From NCBI GenBank assembly GCA_964493075.1, contig CAZBNU010000079.1, positions 1 through 16,679 of the forward strand: a DNA stretch of 16,679 bases, in the 5' to 3' direction. Source of the stretch: SLFT01 sp964493075 (GTDB lineage: Bacteria; Hydrogenedentota; Hydrogenedentia; Hydrogenedentales; CAITNO01). Below the pieces are notes generated by a model. The model did not search any database. It was given only the letters and a program-made list of their open reading frames with translations, and had not been told where the DNA came from. This document shows positions 7,092 through 15,103 of the stretch, one piece after another. Both the position numbers and the translations under genes were made by a program. Within the stretch, counting starts at the first letter, position 1; each line of letters begins with the position of its first letter.

Positions 7092-8186
7092 TTATTGCGT
7101 AGCCCGGCGTTGGGGGGCAATCTCCCGGCGATACCGTGCCACAGCACGATTGTGCTCGTCCAGGGTCTTGCTGAAGGTGTGGGTGGTGCCGTCTGCGTTG
7201 GATACAAAATACAAATACGCCACATCGGCGGGTGCCATGGCTGCGGACAAACTGCTTACGCCGGGACTGCATATCGGGCCGGGCGGCAGCCCCCGGTTCA
7301 TATACGTATTATAAGGGGATTCTTTTTCCATATCCTCGTATAACATGCGTTCGCCATATTTGTTTAAGGCAAACTGCATGGTGGAATCCATCTGGAGCGG
7401 CATGTCAGCTTTTATCCGGTTGTAGATTACCTGCGCCACAAGGGGACGTTCCTCATCCACCTTTGTTTCGCGCTCTACGATGGAAGCCAAAGTAACCACA
7501 TAACGCTTGTCCAGATGCCGTGCGCCAGGATGGGCTTTGAGCAGTTTATCATATTCCTTCTCGAACTGATCCACCATGCGCACCACAAGTACTTCGGCCT
7601 TTGGCTGTTCATCAAAAAAGTAGGTGTTTGGCATCAGAAAACCTTCCAGGTTCTCCGCTTCAATGCCGATCTGTTCAATGAGTTCAGGCGAACGGGCCGC
7701 CGCAATGTAGGCTTCGCCGAGTTGCAGCAGTTCTGCAGTCTGGGAAACGGACAGGCCCTCCGGAATGGTCACGCGCACCTGGTTTGCCAGTAGGTGTCGT
7801 GACGGCCCTTCATGCAGCAGATGCAGCAGGTCCAGAGCGGACAGCCCCTTGTACAATTCATAGGCTCCGTGCTTGATGGCTTTGTTGGAACGGTCTACCT
7901 GGATTGCCAGACGAAAGAACCCCTCATATTCGATCAGGCCCTGTTCCGCCAGGAGCCGCCCGATATCGCGTCCCGTCGCGCCCTGGGGCACCACCACCTC
8001 AACGGCAGCGCCTTTCTTGCCAGGACTTGTCACATAATCGTAAACAATGAATGCCGTCAACCCGGCGGCAAGTACCCCCAGAAAAAGCAGTGCCCAACTC
8101 CAGATGATGCACAATGCGAGAATGCGCCAGAAGGTCCACCTGCGCTGTTTTACTGTACCTGATGTATTGTTGTTTTCTGCTGCCAT
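7092..8186 (-). CDS. mltG: Endolytic murein transglycosylase MltG (YceG family)
   Basis: A membrane-anchored lytic transglycosylase that cleaves nascent glycan strands and so limits peptidoglycan chain length. With the ATG start the protein has 364 residues. A basic N-terminus (KQRR) precedes one transmembrane helix at about 24-47, with the rest in the periplasm. A LysM-like part follows (VVVPQGATGRDIGRLL), then the YceG core: ASIVERET, whose first Glu (about 238) is the catalytic acid by analogy with E. coli, then VIYNRI, PLQMDST and YNTYMNRGLPPGPICSPG. The E. coli protein has about 340 residues. A GTG at 8195 would add three residues, but neither start has a strong Shine-Dalgarno. The gene is preceded by a 30-bp inverted repeat and followed by a probable terminator. 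The ruvX-mltG order resembles the yqgF-yceG neighbourhoods of other bacteria. Confidence 0.95.
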   Translation of the reverse strand: MAAENNNTSGTVKQRRWTFWRILALCIIWSWALLFLGVLAAGLTAFIVYDYVTSPGKKGAAVEVVVPQGATGRDIGRLLAEQGLIEYEGFFRLAIQVDRSNKAIKHGAYELYKGLSALDLLHLLHEGPSRHLLANQVRVTIPEGLSVSQTAELLQLGEAYIAAARSPELIEQIGIEAENLEGFLMPNTYFFDEQPKAEVLVVRMVDQFEKEYDKLLKAHPGARHLDKRYVVTLASIVERETKVDEERPLVAQVIYNRIKADMPLQMDSTMQFALNKYGERMLYEDMEKESPYNTYMNRGLPPGPICSPGVSSLSAAMAPADVAYLYFVSNADGTTHTFSKTLDEHNRAVARYRREIAPQRRATQ

Positions 8187-8208
8187 TACTTCCACTTCAA
8201 ACCATTGT

Positions 8209-8304
8209 CATTTCGGAGGGGGGACATTCCTGTCCCCCGGAATGTCGTGTACCGGAGACAATCCCCTGTGATTCGGGGGACAGGAATGTCCCCCCTCCGA
8301 AATG
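8209..8304. repeat. Perfect 30-bp inverted repeat with a hairpin inside each arm
   Basis: The arms at 8209-8238 and 8275-8304 are exact reverse complements (CATTTCGGAGGGGGGACA onward) around a 36-bp centre. Each arm also folds alone: GGGGGACA-TTCC-TGTCCCCC on the left, and the same stem with a GGAA loop on the right. Pairing continues past the arms with one bulged G. The element fills the gap between ruvX and mltG and has no T-tract. It looks like a dispersed palindromic repeat or a non-autonomous mobile element; no flanking target duplication was obvious. Confidence 0.93.
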
Positions 8305-8328
8305 TTCGTAACCATAATGTTGTACGGT

Positions 8329-8772
8329 TCATCGTAATATATTCCGTTGGGAGGCACGCCGATCAAGCCAGGTTTGCAGGATCAACGTGGCGGCTATCTG
8401 GTCCACCTTGCCCTTGCGCTTTTTACCGCGGGCGTTCATGTCCCGCGCCACGCGATTTGCCTCCGCAGTGCTGAACCGCTCGTCCTGGGTGACAATCTCC
8501 ACCTCCACCAGTTCACGCAATCGGGCTATGAGCGATTCCACACGCTTCGCCTGGAGTCCCGGTTGTCCGTTGTGGTCCAACGGCATACCGGCAACAATAC
8601 GCACGGGAGACAAAGAACGGATTTCCTTCGCCACCGCCGCCGCCATTTCCTCGTCCGTTTTTGCCGCCACCACGGTAACGGGAAAGGCCATCATCTGCAA
8701 CGCATCGCTGCGCGCAATACCCGTGCGCGCATCACCAACATCCAGACCTATGATTACACCTTGTTCTGACAT
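8329..8772 (-). CDS. ruvX: RuvX/YqgF, putative Holliday junction resolvase and 16S rRNA maturation nuclease
   Basis: A small RNase H-fold protein that processes the 5' end of pre-16S rRNA in E. coli and was also proposed to resolve Holliday junctions. It acts in the cytoplasm. The 147 residues match the family length of about 140. Conserved acidic positions are D11 in GLDVGDARTG, E98 in TQDERFSTAEA and D124 in KVDQIAATLILQ, fitting a metal-dependent active site. The reading frame stays open upstream to 8859, but that part is encoded by 9-bp repeats (LLLSILPISPILPI) and is not part of the protein; the ATG at 8772 begins the conserved fold. No Shine-Dalgarno precedes it, and a TATTAT lies six bases upstream. 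It follows gltD on the same strand after 130 bp of repeats. Confidence 0.94.
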   Translation of the reverse strand: MSEQGVIIGLDVGDARTGIARSDALQMMAFPVTVVAAKTDEEMAAAVAKEIRSLSPVRIVAGMPLDHNGQPGLQAKRVESLIARLRELVEVEIVTQDERFSTAEANRVARDMNARGKKRKGKVDQIAATLILQTWLDRRASQRNILR

Positions 8773-8778
8773 TGTTTT

Positions 8779-8787
8779 ATAATACCA
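8779..8787 (-). promoter_or_regulatory. Candidate extended -10 promoter of ruvX (leaderless)
   Basis: On the minus strand TGGTATTAT fits the extended -10 form TGnTATAAT with one mismatch in the hexamer. Only six bases (AAAACA) separate it from the ruvX ATG, so initiation would fall at or next to the start codon. No good -35 was found at 15-18 bp, which an extended -10 can tolerate. Confidence 0.45.
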
Positions 8788-8802
8788 AATTAAAGCGGTG
8801 TT

Positions 8803-8848
8803 ATGGAATCTGATGGGAAGTATGGGAGATATGGGAAGTATGGATAGC
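8803..8848. repeat. 9-bp tandem repeat (ATGGGAAGT type), short array
   Basis: Consecutive 9-mers are ATGGGAAGT (8813), ATGGGAGAT (8822), ATGGGAAGT (8831) and the decayed ATGGATAGC (8840). A related ATGGAATCTG stands just before them. The array sits between gltD and ruvX, upstream of the proposed ruvX promoter. It belongs to the same family as the larger array at 15210-15293. Confidence 0.85.
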
Positions 8849-8874
8849 AATAACCACAACTATCTTGAAGAAAA

Positions 8875-8910
8875 GTCCTTGCTGTCCTTTTCGTCCTTTT
8901 TGTCACTCTT
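8875..8910. repeat. 9-bp tandem repeat (GTCCTTTTT type) overlapping the gltD stop
   Basis: Four units in register: GTCCTTGCT, GTCCTTTTC, GTCCTTTTT and the diverged GTCACTCTT. On the minus strand the unit reads AAAAAGGAC. The stop codon of gltD (8903-8905) lies inside the last unit, so the last codons of gltD may derive from the repeat. Confidence 0.65.
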
Positions 8911-10423
8911 TTTCGTAGCACGCTTTCACGGTTTCATACCCATAGGCGTTGGCAGAAGGCAGGTCGGTGTAGCCCATAAGATGCAGGTCCACGGCGCGGG
9001 CGGCTTCACGGCCTTCGTGGATCGCCCACACTACCAACGACTGGCCGCGCCGTGCATCACCGCAGGCAAAGACGTTCGGCTGGCTGGTCTGGAAATTGGC
9101 ATTGGCCTTGATCGCCTGGCCGAAACGGTTTTTCTCAAGTTCCACACCCAGTTCCTCAACGAAGGGTGTGGCTTCCGGCTGGGTAAAGCCCATCGCCAGC
9201 AGCACGAGGTCGCACTCGATGCGTCGTTCTGTGCCGGGCACTTCGGTCATGGTGCGCCTGCCGGTGGCATCCGGTTCGCTCCACTCCACAGTAACTGCGT
9301 TGATGGCGCAGATATTGCCCTTGCCGTCATCTTCAAAAGACTTCGTATTCACGCACCACTCGCGACAGTCTCCGGCGGGCGCTTCCCGGTGGCTTGACGA
9401 GGTTTTCAGGGAGAAATTATATTGGGGCCAGGGGTTGCTCGCAGATCTGGTCTCCGGTGGTTTTGGGAACAATTCGATATTCAGAATGGAGGCGCATCCC
9501 TGGCGAATAGACGTGCCCACACAGTCTGAACCGGTGTCGCCGCCGCCGATAACGACTACTTTCTTCCCTGTGGCGAGGATTTTGGCGTCCTCAATGGGCT
9601 TGCCCAGAACGCACTTCGTCTGTTGTGTGAGGAAATCCATGGCGGGATGAATGCCCTTCAAATCCCAACCGGGAACATTCATGCCTTCAAAGGTGCGCGG
9701 CTTGGTGGAGCCAATGGCAATGAGGACAGCATCGTAGTCCTTGAGTTCTGCAGCGGGCACATTCACACCCACTTCCGCATTGCATCGGAATTCCACGCCT
9801 TCCGCCTTCATCTGTTCAATGCGGCGGAACACCACCTGCTTGTCCAGTTTGAAGTTTGGAATGCCATAGGTCAGCAGGCCGCCGGGTTCGTCTGATCGTT
9901 CATAAACCACCACGTTGTGACCAGCACGGTTCAGTTGCTGTGCGGCAGCGAGGCCGCTGGGCCCGGAACCTACCACGGCCACCTTTTTTCCGGTGCGTTG
10001 CTGCGGCGGTTCAGGTTGCACGTAGCCCCGTGCCCATCCCTGCTCGGCAATCTCCCGCTCCACCATTTCAATGGTGACCGCGGGATTGATGATGCCCAGC
10101 ACACAGGCGCTTTCACAGGGTGCGGGACAGATGCGGCCTGTAAACTCAGGAAAGTTGTTGGTGGTGTGCAGCAATTCCAGCGCTTCGCGCCAGCGTTCGT
10201 CCTTTGCGTTGTCGTTGAAATCAGGGATCATATTTCCCAGCGGGCAGCCGCTATGACAGAAAGGCACACCGCAGTTCATGCAGCGATAGGCCTGTTGTTG
10301 CAGCAATTCCTGCGACAGGGAACGATAAAATTCCTGAAAATCCTTGCGCCGTTCCTCGCAGGGGCGTTGGTCTGCTTCCTGGCGTTCAAAGGTCATAAAG
10401 CCATGCGGTTTATCGGGTAACAT
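8903..10423 (-). CDS. gltD: Glutamate synthase small (beta) subunit, NADPH-dependent
   Basis: Transfers electrons from NAD(P)H through FAD to the large subunit for reductive synthesis of glutamate from glutamine and 2-oxoglutarate. The N-terminus has the Fe-S cysteines C48, C51, C56 and C60, and C99, C103 and C107. The FAD fold starts at VAVVGSGPSG (148-157) and the pyridine nucleotide fold at VVVIGGGDTGSD (289-300). VFACGDARRGQSLVVWAI (451-468) is the second FAD contact region. Its 506 residues compare with about 470-490 in most bacteria. The start begins a typical GltD N-terminus (KPHGF...FERQEA) and has AGGAG seven bases upstream in the intact copy beyond the gap (10586-10590). In the true sequence the ATG overlaps the gltB stop by 14 bp, because the window duplicates 55 bp around an N-run here. 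Confidence 0.97.
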   Translation of the reverse strand: MLPDKPHGFMTFERQEADQRPCEERRKDFQEFYRSLSQELLQQQAYRCMNCGVPFCHSGCPLGNMIPDFNDNAKDERWREALELLHTTNNFPEFTGRICPAPCESACVLGIINPAVTIEMVEREIAEQGWARGYVQPEPPQQRTGKKVAVVGSGPSGLAAAQQLNRAGHNVVVYERSDEPGGLLTYGIPNFKLDKQVVFRRIEQMKAEGVEFRCNAEVGVNVPAAELKDYDAVLIAIGSTKPRTFEGMNVPGWDLKGIHPAMDFLTQQTKCVLGKPIEDAKILATGKKVVVIGGGDTGSDCVGTSIRQGCASILNIELFPKPPETRSASNPWPQYNFSLKTSSSHREAPAGDCREWCVNTKSFEDDGKGNICAINAVTVEWSEPDATGRRTMTEVPGTERRIECDLVLLAMGFTQPEATPFVEELGVELEKNRFGQAIKANANFQTSQPNVFACGDARRGQSLVVWAIHEGREAARAVDLHLMGYTDLPSANAYGYETVKACYEKE

Positions 10424-10580
10424 GGNNNNNNNNNNNNNNNNNNNNNNNNNNNNNNNNNNNNNNNNNNNNNNNNNNNNNNNNNNNNNNNNNNNNNNNNNNN
10501 NNNNNNNNNNNNNNNNNNNNNNNNNTCTGCTTCCTGGCGTTCAAAGGTCATAAAGCCATGCGGTTTATCGGGTAACATGG
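10371..10580. other. Scaffold gap of 100 N flanked by an exact 55-bp duplication
   Basis: Bases 10371-10425 and 10526-10580 are identical over 55 bp, with exactly 100 N between them. The repeated segment holds the gltD start and the gltB stop. The simplest reading is that two contigs overlapped by 55 bp, were not merged, and were joined with a fixed 100-N spacer. With the overlap merged, gltB and gltD overlap normally. This is an assembly artefact and not a biological repeat. Confidence 0.93.
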
Positions 10581-13500
10581 ACTGTCTCCTGCTGTTGTTG
10601 TTCCAGCACCCGTGCATATTCACGGGGCATCACACGGACAAAATTGGAAAGTTCGGCATCCCAGTTGTCGAGGATGCTGCGTGCAATAGTGCTGCCGGTA
10701 TACTGACTATGTCGTTCCAGCATACGGCGCAGTTCGGGGATGCTCTTTTCATGGAGCGGCTTCAAATCCACCATTTCCTTGTTGCAGTGTATGGGGAGTG
10801 CCTTGTCAGGGTCATATACAAAAGCGATGCCGCCGCTCATGCCAGCGCCGAAATTGCGTCCTGTCTCGCCGAGTATCAGGGCGCGGCCACCAGTCATGTA
10901 TTCACAGCAATGGTCGCCCACGCCTTCCACCACAGCCCACGCGCCGCTGTTGCGCACGCAGAAACGTTCACCTGCTAGACCCCTGAAGTACGCTTCGCCG
11001 CTGGTGGCGCCGTAAAGGGCGACATTGCCGACAATAACATTTTCCTCTGGCACTATGGGGCATGCCGTCGGGGGTTTGACAATAAGTTTTCCGCCTGAAA
11101 GTCCTTTGCCACAGTAGTCGTTTGCCTCGCCGGTTACGTTCAGGGTAACGCCCTGGATTACGAACGCGCCAAAACTCTGACCCGCTTCCCCGGTGCAGTC
11201 TATCCACACCGTATCTTCCGGAAGGGAACCGGTGTACATGCCGAGTTTATGGCGTCGCGTTAATTCGCTGGACAACATAGTGCCCACGGTTCGGTTCACG
11301 TTGCGTAGTTTTATGCTGAATTTGACCGGCTTTTTCTCGTTTAATGTCGTTGCTGCCTTTGAAATCAACGTGCGGTCCAGTGCCCGATCAATACCGTGAT
11401 CCTGGGTCTTGCTGCAATAGAGCGTAGAATTTTCCCACGGTTCGGCGCGGAACAAAATCTTGCTGAAATCAAGATGCCTGGCTTTCCAGTGATCTTCAAG
11501 GGGATTAAACTCTAGCATATCGGCGCGACCGATCATCTCGTTCATGGTACGGAATCCCAGTTCTGCCATAATTTTGCGGCATTCTTCTGCAATGAAGAAG
11601 AAATAGCGCACCACATGCTCCGGCTTGCCGCTGAATTTCTTGCGCAGTTCCGGGTCCTGTGTGGCTACGCCTACAGGGCATGTGTTCAGGTGGCATTTGC
11701 GCATCATGATGCACCCGCTGACAATCAGGGGCGCTGTGGCGAATCCAAACTCGTCCGCGCCGAGCAACGCGCCAATCGCCACATCGCGGCCTGTCTTAAA
11801 CTGTCCGTCCACCTGCACCCGGATGCGGTCGCGCAGGTCGTTGCCCACCAGTGCCTGATGGGTTTCGGGCAGACCCAGTTCCCAAGGCAGCCCGGCATGT
11901 TTGATGGAACTCAAGGGGGACGCACCGGTGCCGCCGTCATGGCCGCTGATCAATACCAGGTCGGCCTTGCCTTTCGACACGCCAGCGGCGATGGTGCCCA
12001 CACCGGCTTCAGAAACCAGTTTCACGGAAATCGCTGCCTTGGTGTTGCTGTTCTTCAGGTCGTGGATCAACTGCGCGAGGTCTTCAATGGAATAAATGTC
12101 ATGATGCGGCGGCGGCGAGATGAGTTCAACGCCGGGCGTGGAATAGCGCACCTTGGCGATTTCCTCAAACACCTTGTGACCCGGCAATTGGCCGCCTTCG
12201 CCCGGCTTCGCGCCCTGTGCCATTTTTATCTGGATTTCATCGGCATTCACCAGGTACTCATTGGTCACACCGAAGCGCCCGGATGCCACCTGCTTGATGG
12301 CGCTACGGCGCAGGTCGCCGTTTTCATCGGGTTCAAAGCGACGCGGGTCTTCGCCGCCTTCACCGGTATTGCTGCGTCCGCCGATGCGGTTCATGGCAAT
12401 GGCGAGGTTTTCATGGGCTTCGCGGCTGATACTGCCGAAGGACATGGCGCCTGTACAAAAGCGTTTCACAATTTCTGCTGCCGGTTCCACTTCTTCCAAG
12501 GGAATTGGAGTGCCCGCCTTGAATTTCAACAGCCCGCGCAAGGTTGCCAGGGTGCGGTTGCGGTTGTTCACCTCCTCCGCAAATTTCTGATAGGTTTCCG
12601 CGCTATCCTGGCGTGTTGCATGTTGGAGGTTGGCAATGGTTTCCGGGTTCCACTGATGGAACTCGCCACGGCGACGCCACCGGTAGATGCCGCCGGGATC
12701 AATCCAGGGCACATGCGACGGCTTTGCCGGGTAGGCCACTGCATGACGCATCAGCGTTTCCCGCGCTATCTCCGGAATACCGATGCCGCCGATGCGCGAC
12801 GCTGTTCCGGTGAAACACTTGTCCATCACGGATTCGCCCAGGCCAATGGCTTCAAATATCTGGGCGCAACGGTAACTGTGCTGTGTGGAAATGCCAATCT
12901 TGGACATGGTTTTCAGCATGCCCTTTTCAATGGCCTTTCGGAAGTTCTTCTGGGCGTAGCCGGGGCTTTTCTCCACCACAATTTCCCGGCGCACCAGGTC
13001 GTCTATGATTTCGTAGGCCATGTAGGGGTTCACACCGCCTGCGCCGTAGCCGGTGAGCAGACAGAAGTGCATTACTTCCCGCGCTTCACCTGTTTCAATG
13101 ACCAACCCGCACAGGGTGCGCTTGTGGGCGCGCACCAGATGCTGATGTACCGCGCCAACAGCAAGCAGACTGGGCAGGGGCGCCATGGTTTCGCTTGTGC
13201 CGCGGTCTGAAAGAACCACGATGGTGAACCCGTTATCCACCGCCTTTTCCGCTTCAGCGCAGATGTGGTCAAGGGCTGCTTCGGCAGCGGCCATGCCTTC
13301 CACAACGGGAAACAAGGTGGAGATTACCGCACTCTTGAAGCCGGGCTGGTCGAGTTGCTTGATATGCGCCACTTGTGCGTTCGTCAGTATGGGTGATTTC
13401 AGGCGCAGTCGCCGGCAGTCTTCTGCAATTTCATCCAGCAGGTTGTTCTCGCGTCCAATTGTGGTTTCCATGGACATGACAATCTCTTCACGGATAGGGT

Positions 13501-14830
13501 CAATGGGTGGGTTGGTCACTTGTGCGAAAAGTTGCTTGAAATAATTGAACAACAATTGCGGACGCGGGCTTAACACCGCCAATGGCGCATCGTTGCCCAT
13601 GGAGCCAACAGGCTCTTTGCCCAAGAGTGTCATGGGCGCAAGCAGTATCTCTTCGTCTTCCTGNNNNNNNNNNNNNNNNNNNNNNNNNNNNNNNNNNNNN
13701 NNNNNNNNNNNNNNNNNNNNNNNNNNNNNNNNNNNNNNNNNNNNNNNNNNNNNNNNNNNNNNNCCGTCCCAGGGCTCCATCTTGCAGGACGTGTATTCAT
13801 AGAACGCCTTACGTGCATCGGACATGGTTTCGTGGCCGCTCCACGGTTCCGGGATCATCATGGCCATGGCCATGTCAAGGGGGTAGCCGCCGCGCACCAG
13901 CATTTCGAAACCATTATCGAATATGGCAGAATCACTGAAACCCGGTGTCAATACGGGGGTAATCTTTTTGATGTCATCGCCGAACAGCGGGCTTGCAAAA
14001 TGCTGCTCCCGGGAACCAAACATGTTGACATTGCCCCGTAGCGTGTTGATTTCGCCGTTATGGGCGAGAAAGCGGAAGGGTTGCGCCAGCGGCCAGGAGG
14101 GCAGGGTGTTGGTGCTGTACCGCTGATGCACCAGCGCGATGGCGGATTCAAACCGGGGATTGCCCAGATCGAGGTAATAGCGATCAATCACTTCGGGCAG
14201 CATCAACCCTTTGTATACGATGGTGCGCGAGGACATGCTCGGTGCATAGTAGGTGTCTGCACCCGGCATATCCAGATTGCGAATGGCGATGGACGAGGAC
14301 TTGCGGATAACGAACAGTTTCCGTTCAAAGGTTTCTGCATCAATACCATCCGCCGCACCAATGAATACCTGCCGGATGACCGGCTCGTTCTTGCGCGCCA
14401 GCCAGCCGATCACAGCCGAATCGTGGGGCACAAAGCGCCAACCCAATAGTTGCTGGCCTTCGGCTTCAATGGTCTTGTTAATGAGTGCTTCTGCGGCCTC
14501 ACGGGTTTCTGTTTCGTGGGGCAGGAAAAGCATGCCCACGCCGTAGCGTCCTGCTTCCGGTAATTTGAAGCCAAGACGATCTGCTTCCACTTGAAAAAAA
14601 CGGTGGGGCAACTGCATCAGCATGCCGCAGCCATCGCCTGTTTCCGGGTCGCAGCCGCATGCGCCGCGGTGGGTCAGGTTGAAAAGAATTTTCGCGCCAT
14701 TCACCACAATGTCATGGTTTTTGCGCCCGTCCATGTTGCAAAGAAAGCCAATGCCGCAGGCATCGTGCTCGTATTCAGGGGAATACAGGCCATGCTGTGC
14801 CAGATGTTCCAAAGGATTGGGGCTGTTCAC
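10565..14830 (-). CDS. gltB: Glutamate synthase large (alpha) subunit, interrupted by an assembly gap
   Basis: Large subunit of bacterial glutamate synthase. The N-terminal class II amidotransferase releases ammonia from glutamine; its nucleophile is C25 in HDACGIGF, which implies removal of a 24-residue propeptide. After the central domain comes the FMN barrel (GAMSFGSIS, NTGEGGEDP, GHDGGTGASP), then the 3Fe-4S cysteines in the C-x5-C-x4-C segment near 11675-11715. The C-terminal GXGXG helix domain ends near the stop. The start is GTG at 14830, with AAGGAA eight bases upstream; the next Met lies beyond the catalytic Cys, which supports this start. About 1387 residues are visible. With an estimated 100-130 missing in the N-run at 13664-13763, the protein would reach the usual length of about 1500. 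The stop overlaps gltD by 14 bp. Promoter at 14978-15007. Confidence 0.97.
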   Translation of the reverse strand: MNSPNPLEHLAQHGLYSPEYEHDACGIGFLCNMDGRKNHDIVVNGAKILFNLTHRGACGCDPETGDGCGMLMQLPHRFFQVEADRLGFKLPEAGRYGVGMLFLPHETETREAAEALINKTIEAEGQQLLGWRFVPHDSAVIGWLARKNEPVIRQVFIGAADGIDAETFERKLFVIRKSSSIAIRNLDMPGADTYYAPSMSSRTIVYKGLMLPEVIDRYYLDLGNPRFESAIALVHQRYSTNTLPSWPLAQPFRFLAHNGEINTLRGNVNMFGSREQHFASPLFGDDIKKITPVLTPGFSDSAIFDNGFEMLVRGGYPLDMAMAMMIPEPWSGHETMSDARKAFYEYTSCKMEPWDXXXXXXXXXXXXXXXXXXXXXXXXXXXXXXXXXXQEDEEILLAPMTLLGKEPVGSMGNDAPLAVLSPRPQLLFNYFKQLFAQVTNPPIDPIREEIVMSMETTIGRENNLLDEIAEDCRRLRLKSPILTNAQVAHIKQLDQPGFKSAVISTLFPVVEGMAAAEAALDHICAEAEKAVDNGFTIVVLSDRGTSETMAPLPSLLAVGAVHQHLVRAHKRTLCGLVIETGEAREVMHFCLLTGYGAGGVNPYMAYEIIDDLVRREIVVEKSPGYAQKNFRKAIEKGMLKTMSKIGISTQHSYRCAQIFEAIGLGESVMDKCFTGTASRIGGIGIPEIARETLMRHAVAYPAKPSHVPWIDPGGIYRWRRRGEFHQWNPETIANLQHATRQDSAETYQKFAEEVNNRNRTLATLRGLLKFKAGTPIPLEEVEPAAEIVKRFCTGAMSFGSISREAHENLAIAMNRIGGRSNTGEGGEDPRRFEPDENGDLRRSAIKQVASGRFGVTNEYLVNADEIQIKMAQGAKPGEGGQLPGHKVFEEIAKVRYSTPGVELISPPPHHDIYSIEDLAQLIHDLKNSNTKAAISVKLVSEAGVGTIAAGVSKGKADLVLISGHDGGTGASPLSSIKHAGLPWELGLPETHQALVGNDLRDRIRVQVDGQFKTGRDVAIGALLGADEFGFATAPLIVSGCIMMRKCHLNTCPVGVATQDPELRKKFSGKPEHVVRYFFFIAEECRKIMAELGFRTMNEMIGRADMLEFNPLEDHWKARHLDFSKILFRAEPWENSTLYCSKTQDHGIDRALDRTLISKAATTLNEKKPVKFSIKLRNVNRTVGTMLSSELTRRHKLGMYTGSLPEDTVWIDCTGEAGQSFGAFVIQGVTLNVTGEANDYCGKGLSGGKLIVKPPTACPIVPEENVIVGNVALYGATSGEAYFRGLAGERFCVRNSGAWAVVEGVGDHCCEYMTGGRALILGETGRNFGAGMSGGIAFVYDPDKALPIHCNKEMVDLKPLHEKSIPELRRMLERHSQYTGSTIARSILDNWDAELSNFVRVMPREYARVLEQQQQETVHVTR
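13664..13763. other. Scaffold gap of 100 N inside gltB
   Basis: The coding sequence reads CKMEPWD on the upstream side and QEDEEILLAPM on the downstream side. In other GltB proteins these motifs are separated by roughly 100-130 residues (GPAxIxFTDG, NGLRP, the LQPG region). The true gap is therefore about 300-400 bp, not 100. Both flanks are in the same frame with 100 N, so the true length should be one more than a multiple of three if the gene is intact. Confidence 0.9.
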
Positions 14831-14936
14831 TGATTCGTTTCCTTAAATGCTGTTCCAGAATATGCACGAAATACCTGCAATTACCGGAGAAAAAAATCAT
14901 CGTTGAAGTGCTGTTATCAAACAAAATCGCAATTAA

Positions 14937-14967
14937 ATGTATAGAACACCTGCTGTTCAAGATACAT
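14937..14967 (-). promoter_or_regulatory. Dyad at the predicted start of the gltB transcript
   Basis: The sequence pairs ATGTAT with ATACAT and GAACA with TGTTC around a five-base centre, with a small bulge between the two stems. It begins only a few bases downstream of the expected gltB initiation point (near 14971) and lies in a leader of about 140 nt. It could be a repressor operator or a 5' mRNA hairpin. No known motif was recognised. Confidence 0.45.
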
Positions 14968-14977
14968 TCCAAACGGT

Positions 14978-15007
14978 ATGATATTCTAAAGGAATTGCAT
15001 TTGTCAA
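14978..15007 (-). promoter_or_regulatory. Sigma-70-type promoter of gltBD
   Basis: On the minus strand a perfect TTGACA (15002-15007) is followed after 18 bp by TATCAT (14978-14983). It is the best promoter match in the window and faces gltB, giving a leader of about 140 nt. An upstream AT-rich tract (AAAAAATT) could act as an UP element. No sigma-54 promoter (GG-N10-GC type) was noticed, so nitrogen control, if present, would use another route. Confidence 0.7.
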
Positions 15008-15103
15008 ATTTTTTATCCCTACAACAAAATACGCTATGGGCAAGTTATAGCGAACAAAATCAGCGAATACTTACTGTTATGTCAGCACATAGGGCGCAAA
15101 AAT

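Noticed and set aside
8773..8859. 29-residue N-terminal extension of RuvX
   Set aside because: It is encoded by the 9-bp repeats and the promoter-like sequence; the RuvX fold begins at the ATG at 8772 and the family length fits that start.
10426..10525. A real spacer or broken gltD between gltB and gltD
   Set aside because: The exact 55-bp duplication on both sides points to unmerged contigs; with the overlap merged both genes are intact.
11615..13210. 531-residue plus-strand open frame
   Set aside because: It lies wholly inside gltB on the other strand, has no recognisable domain and reads like an antisense shadow; the gltB frame has firm motifs throughout.
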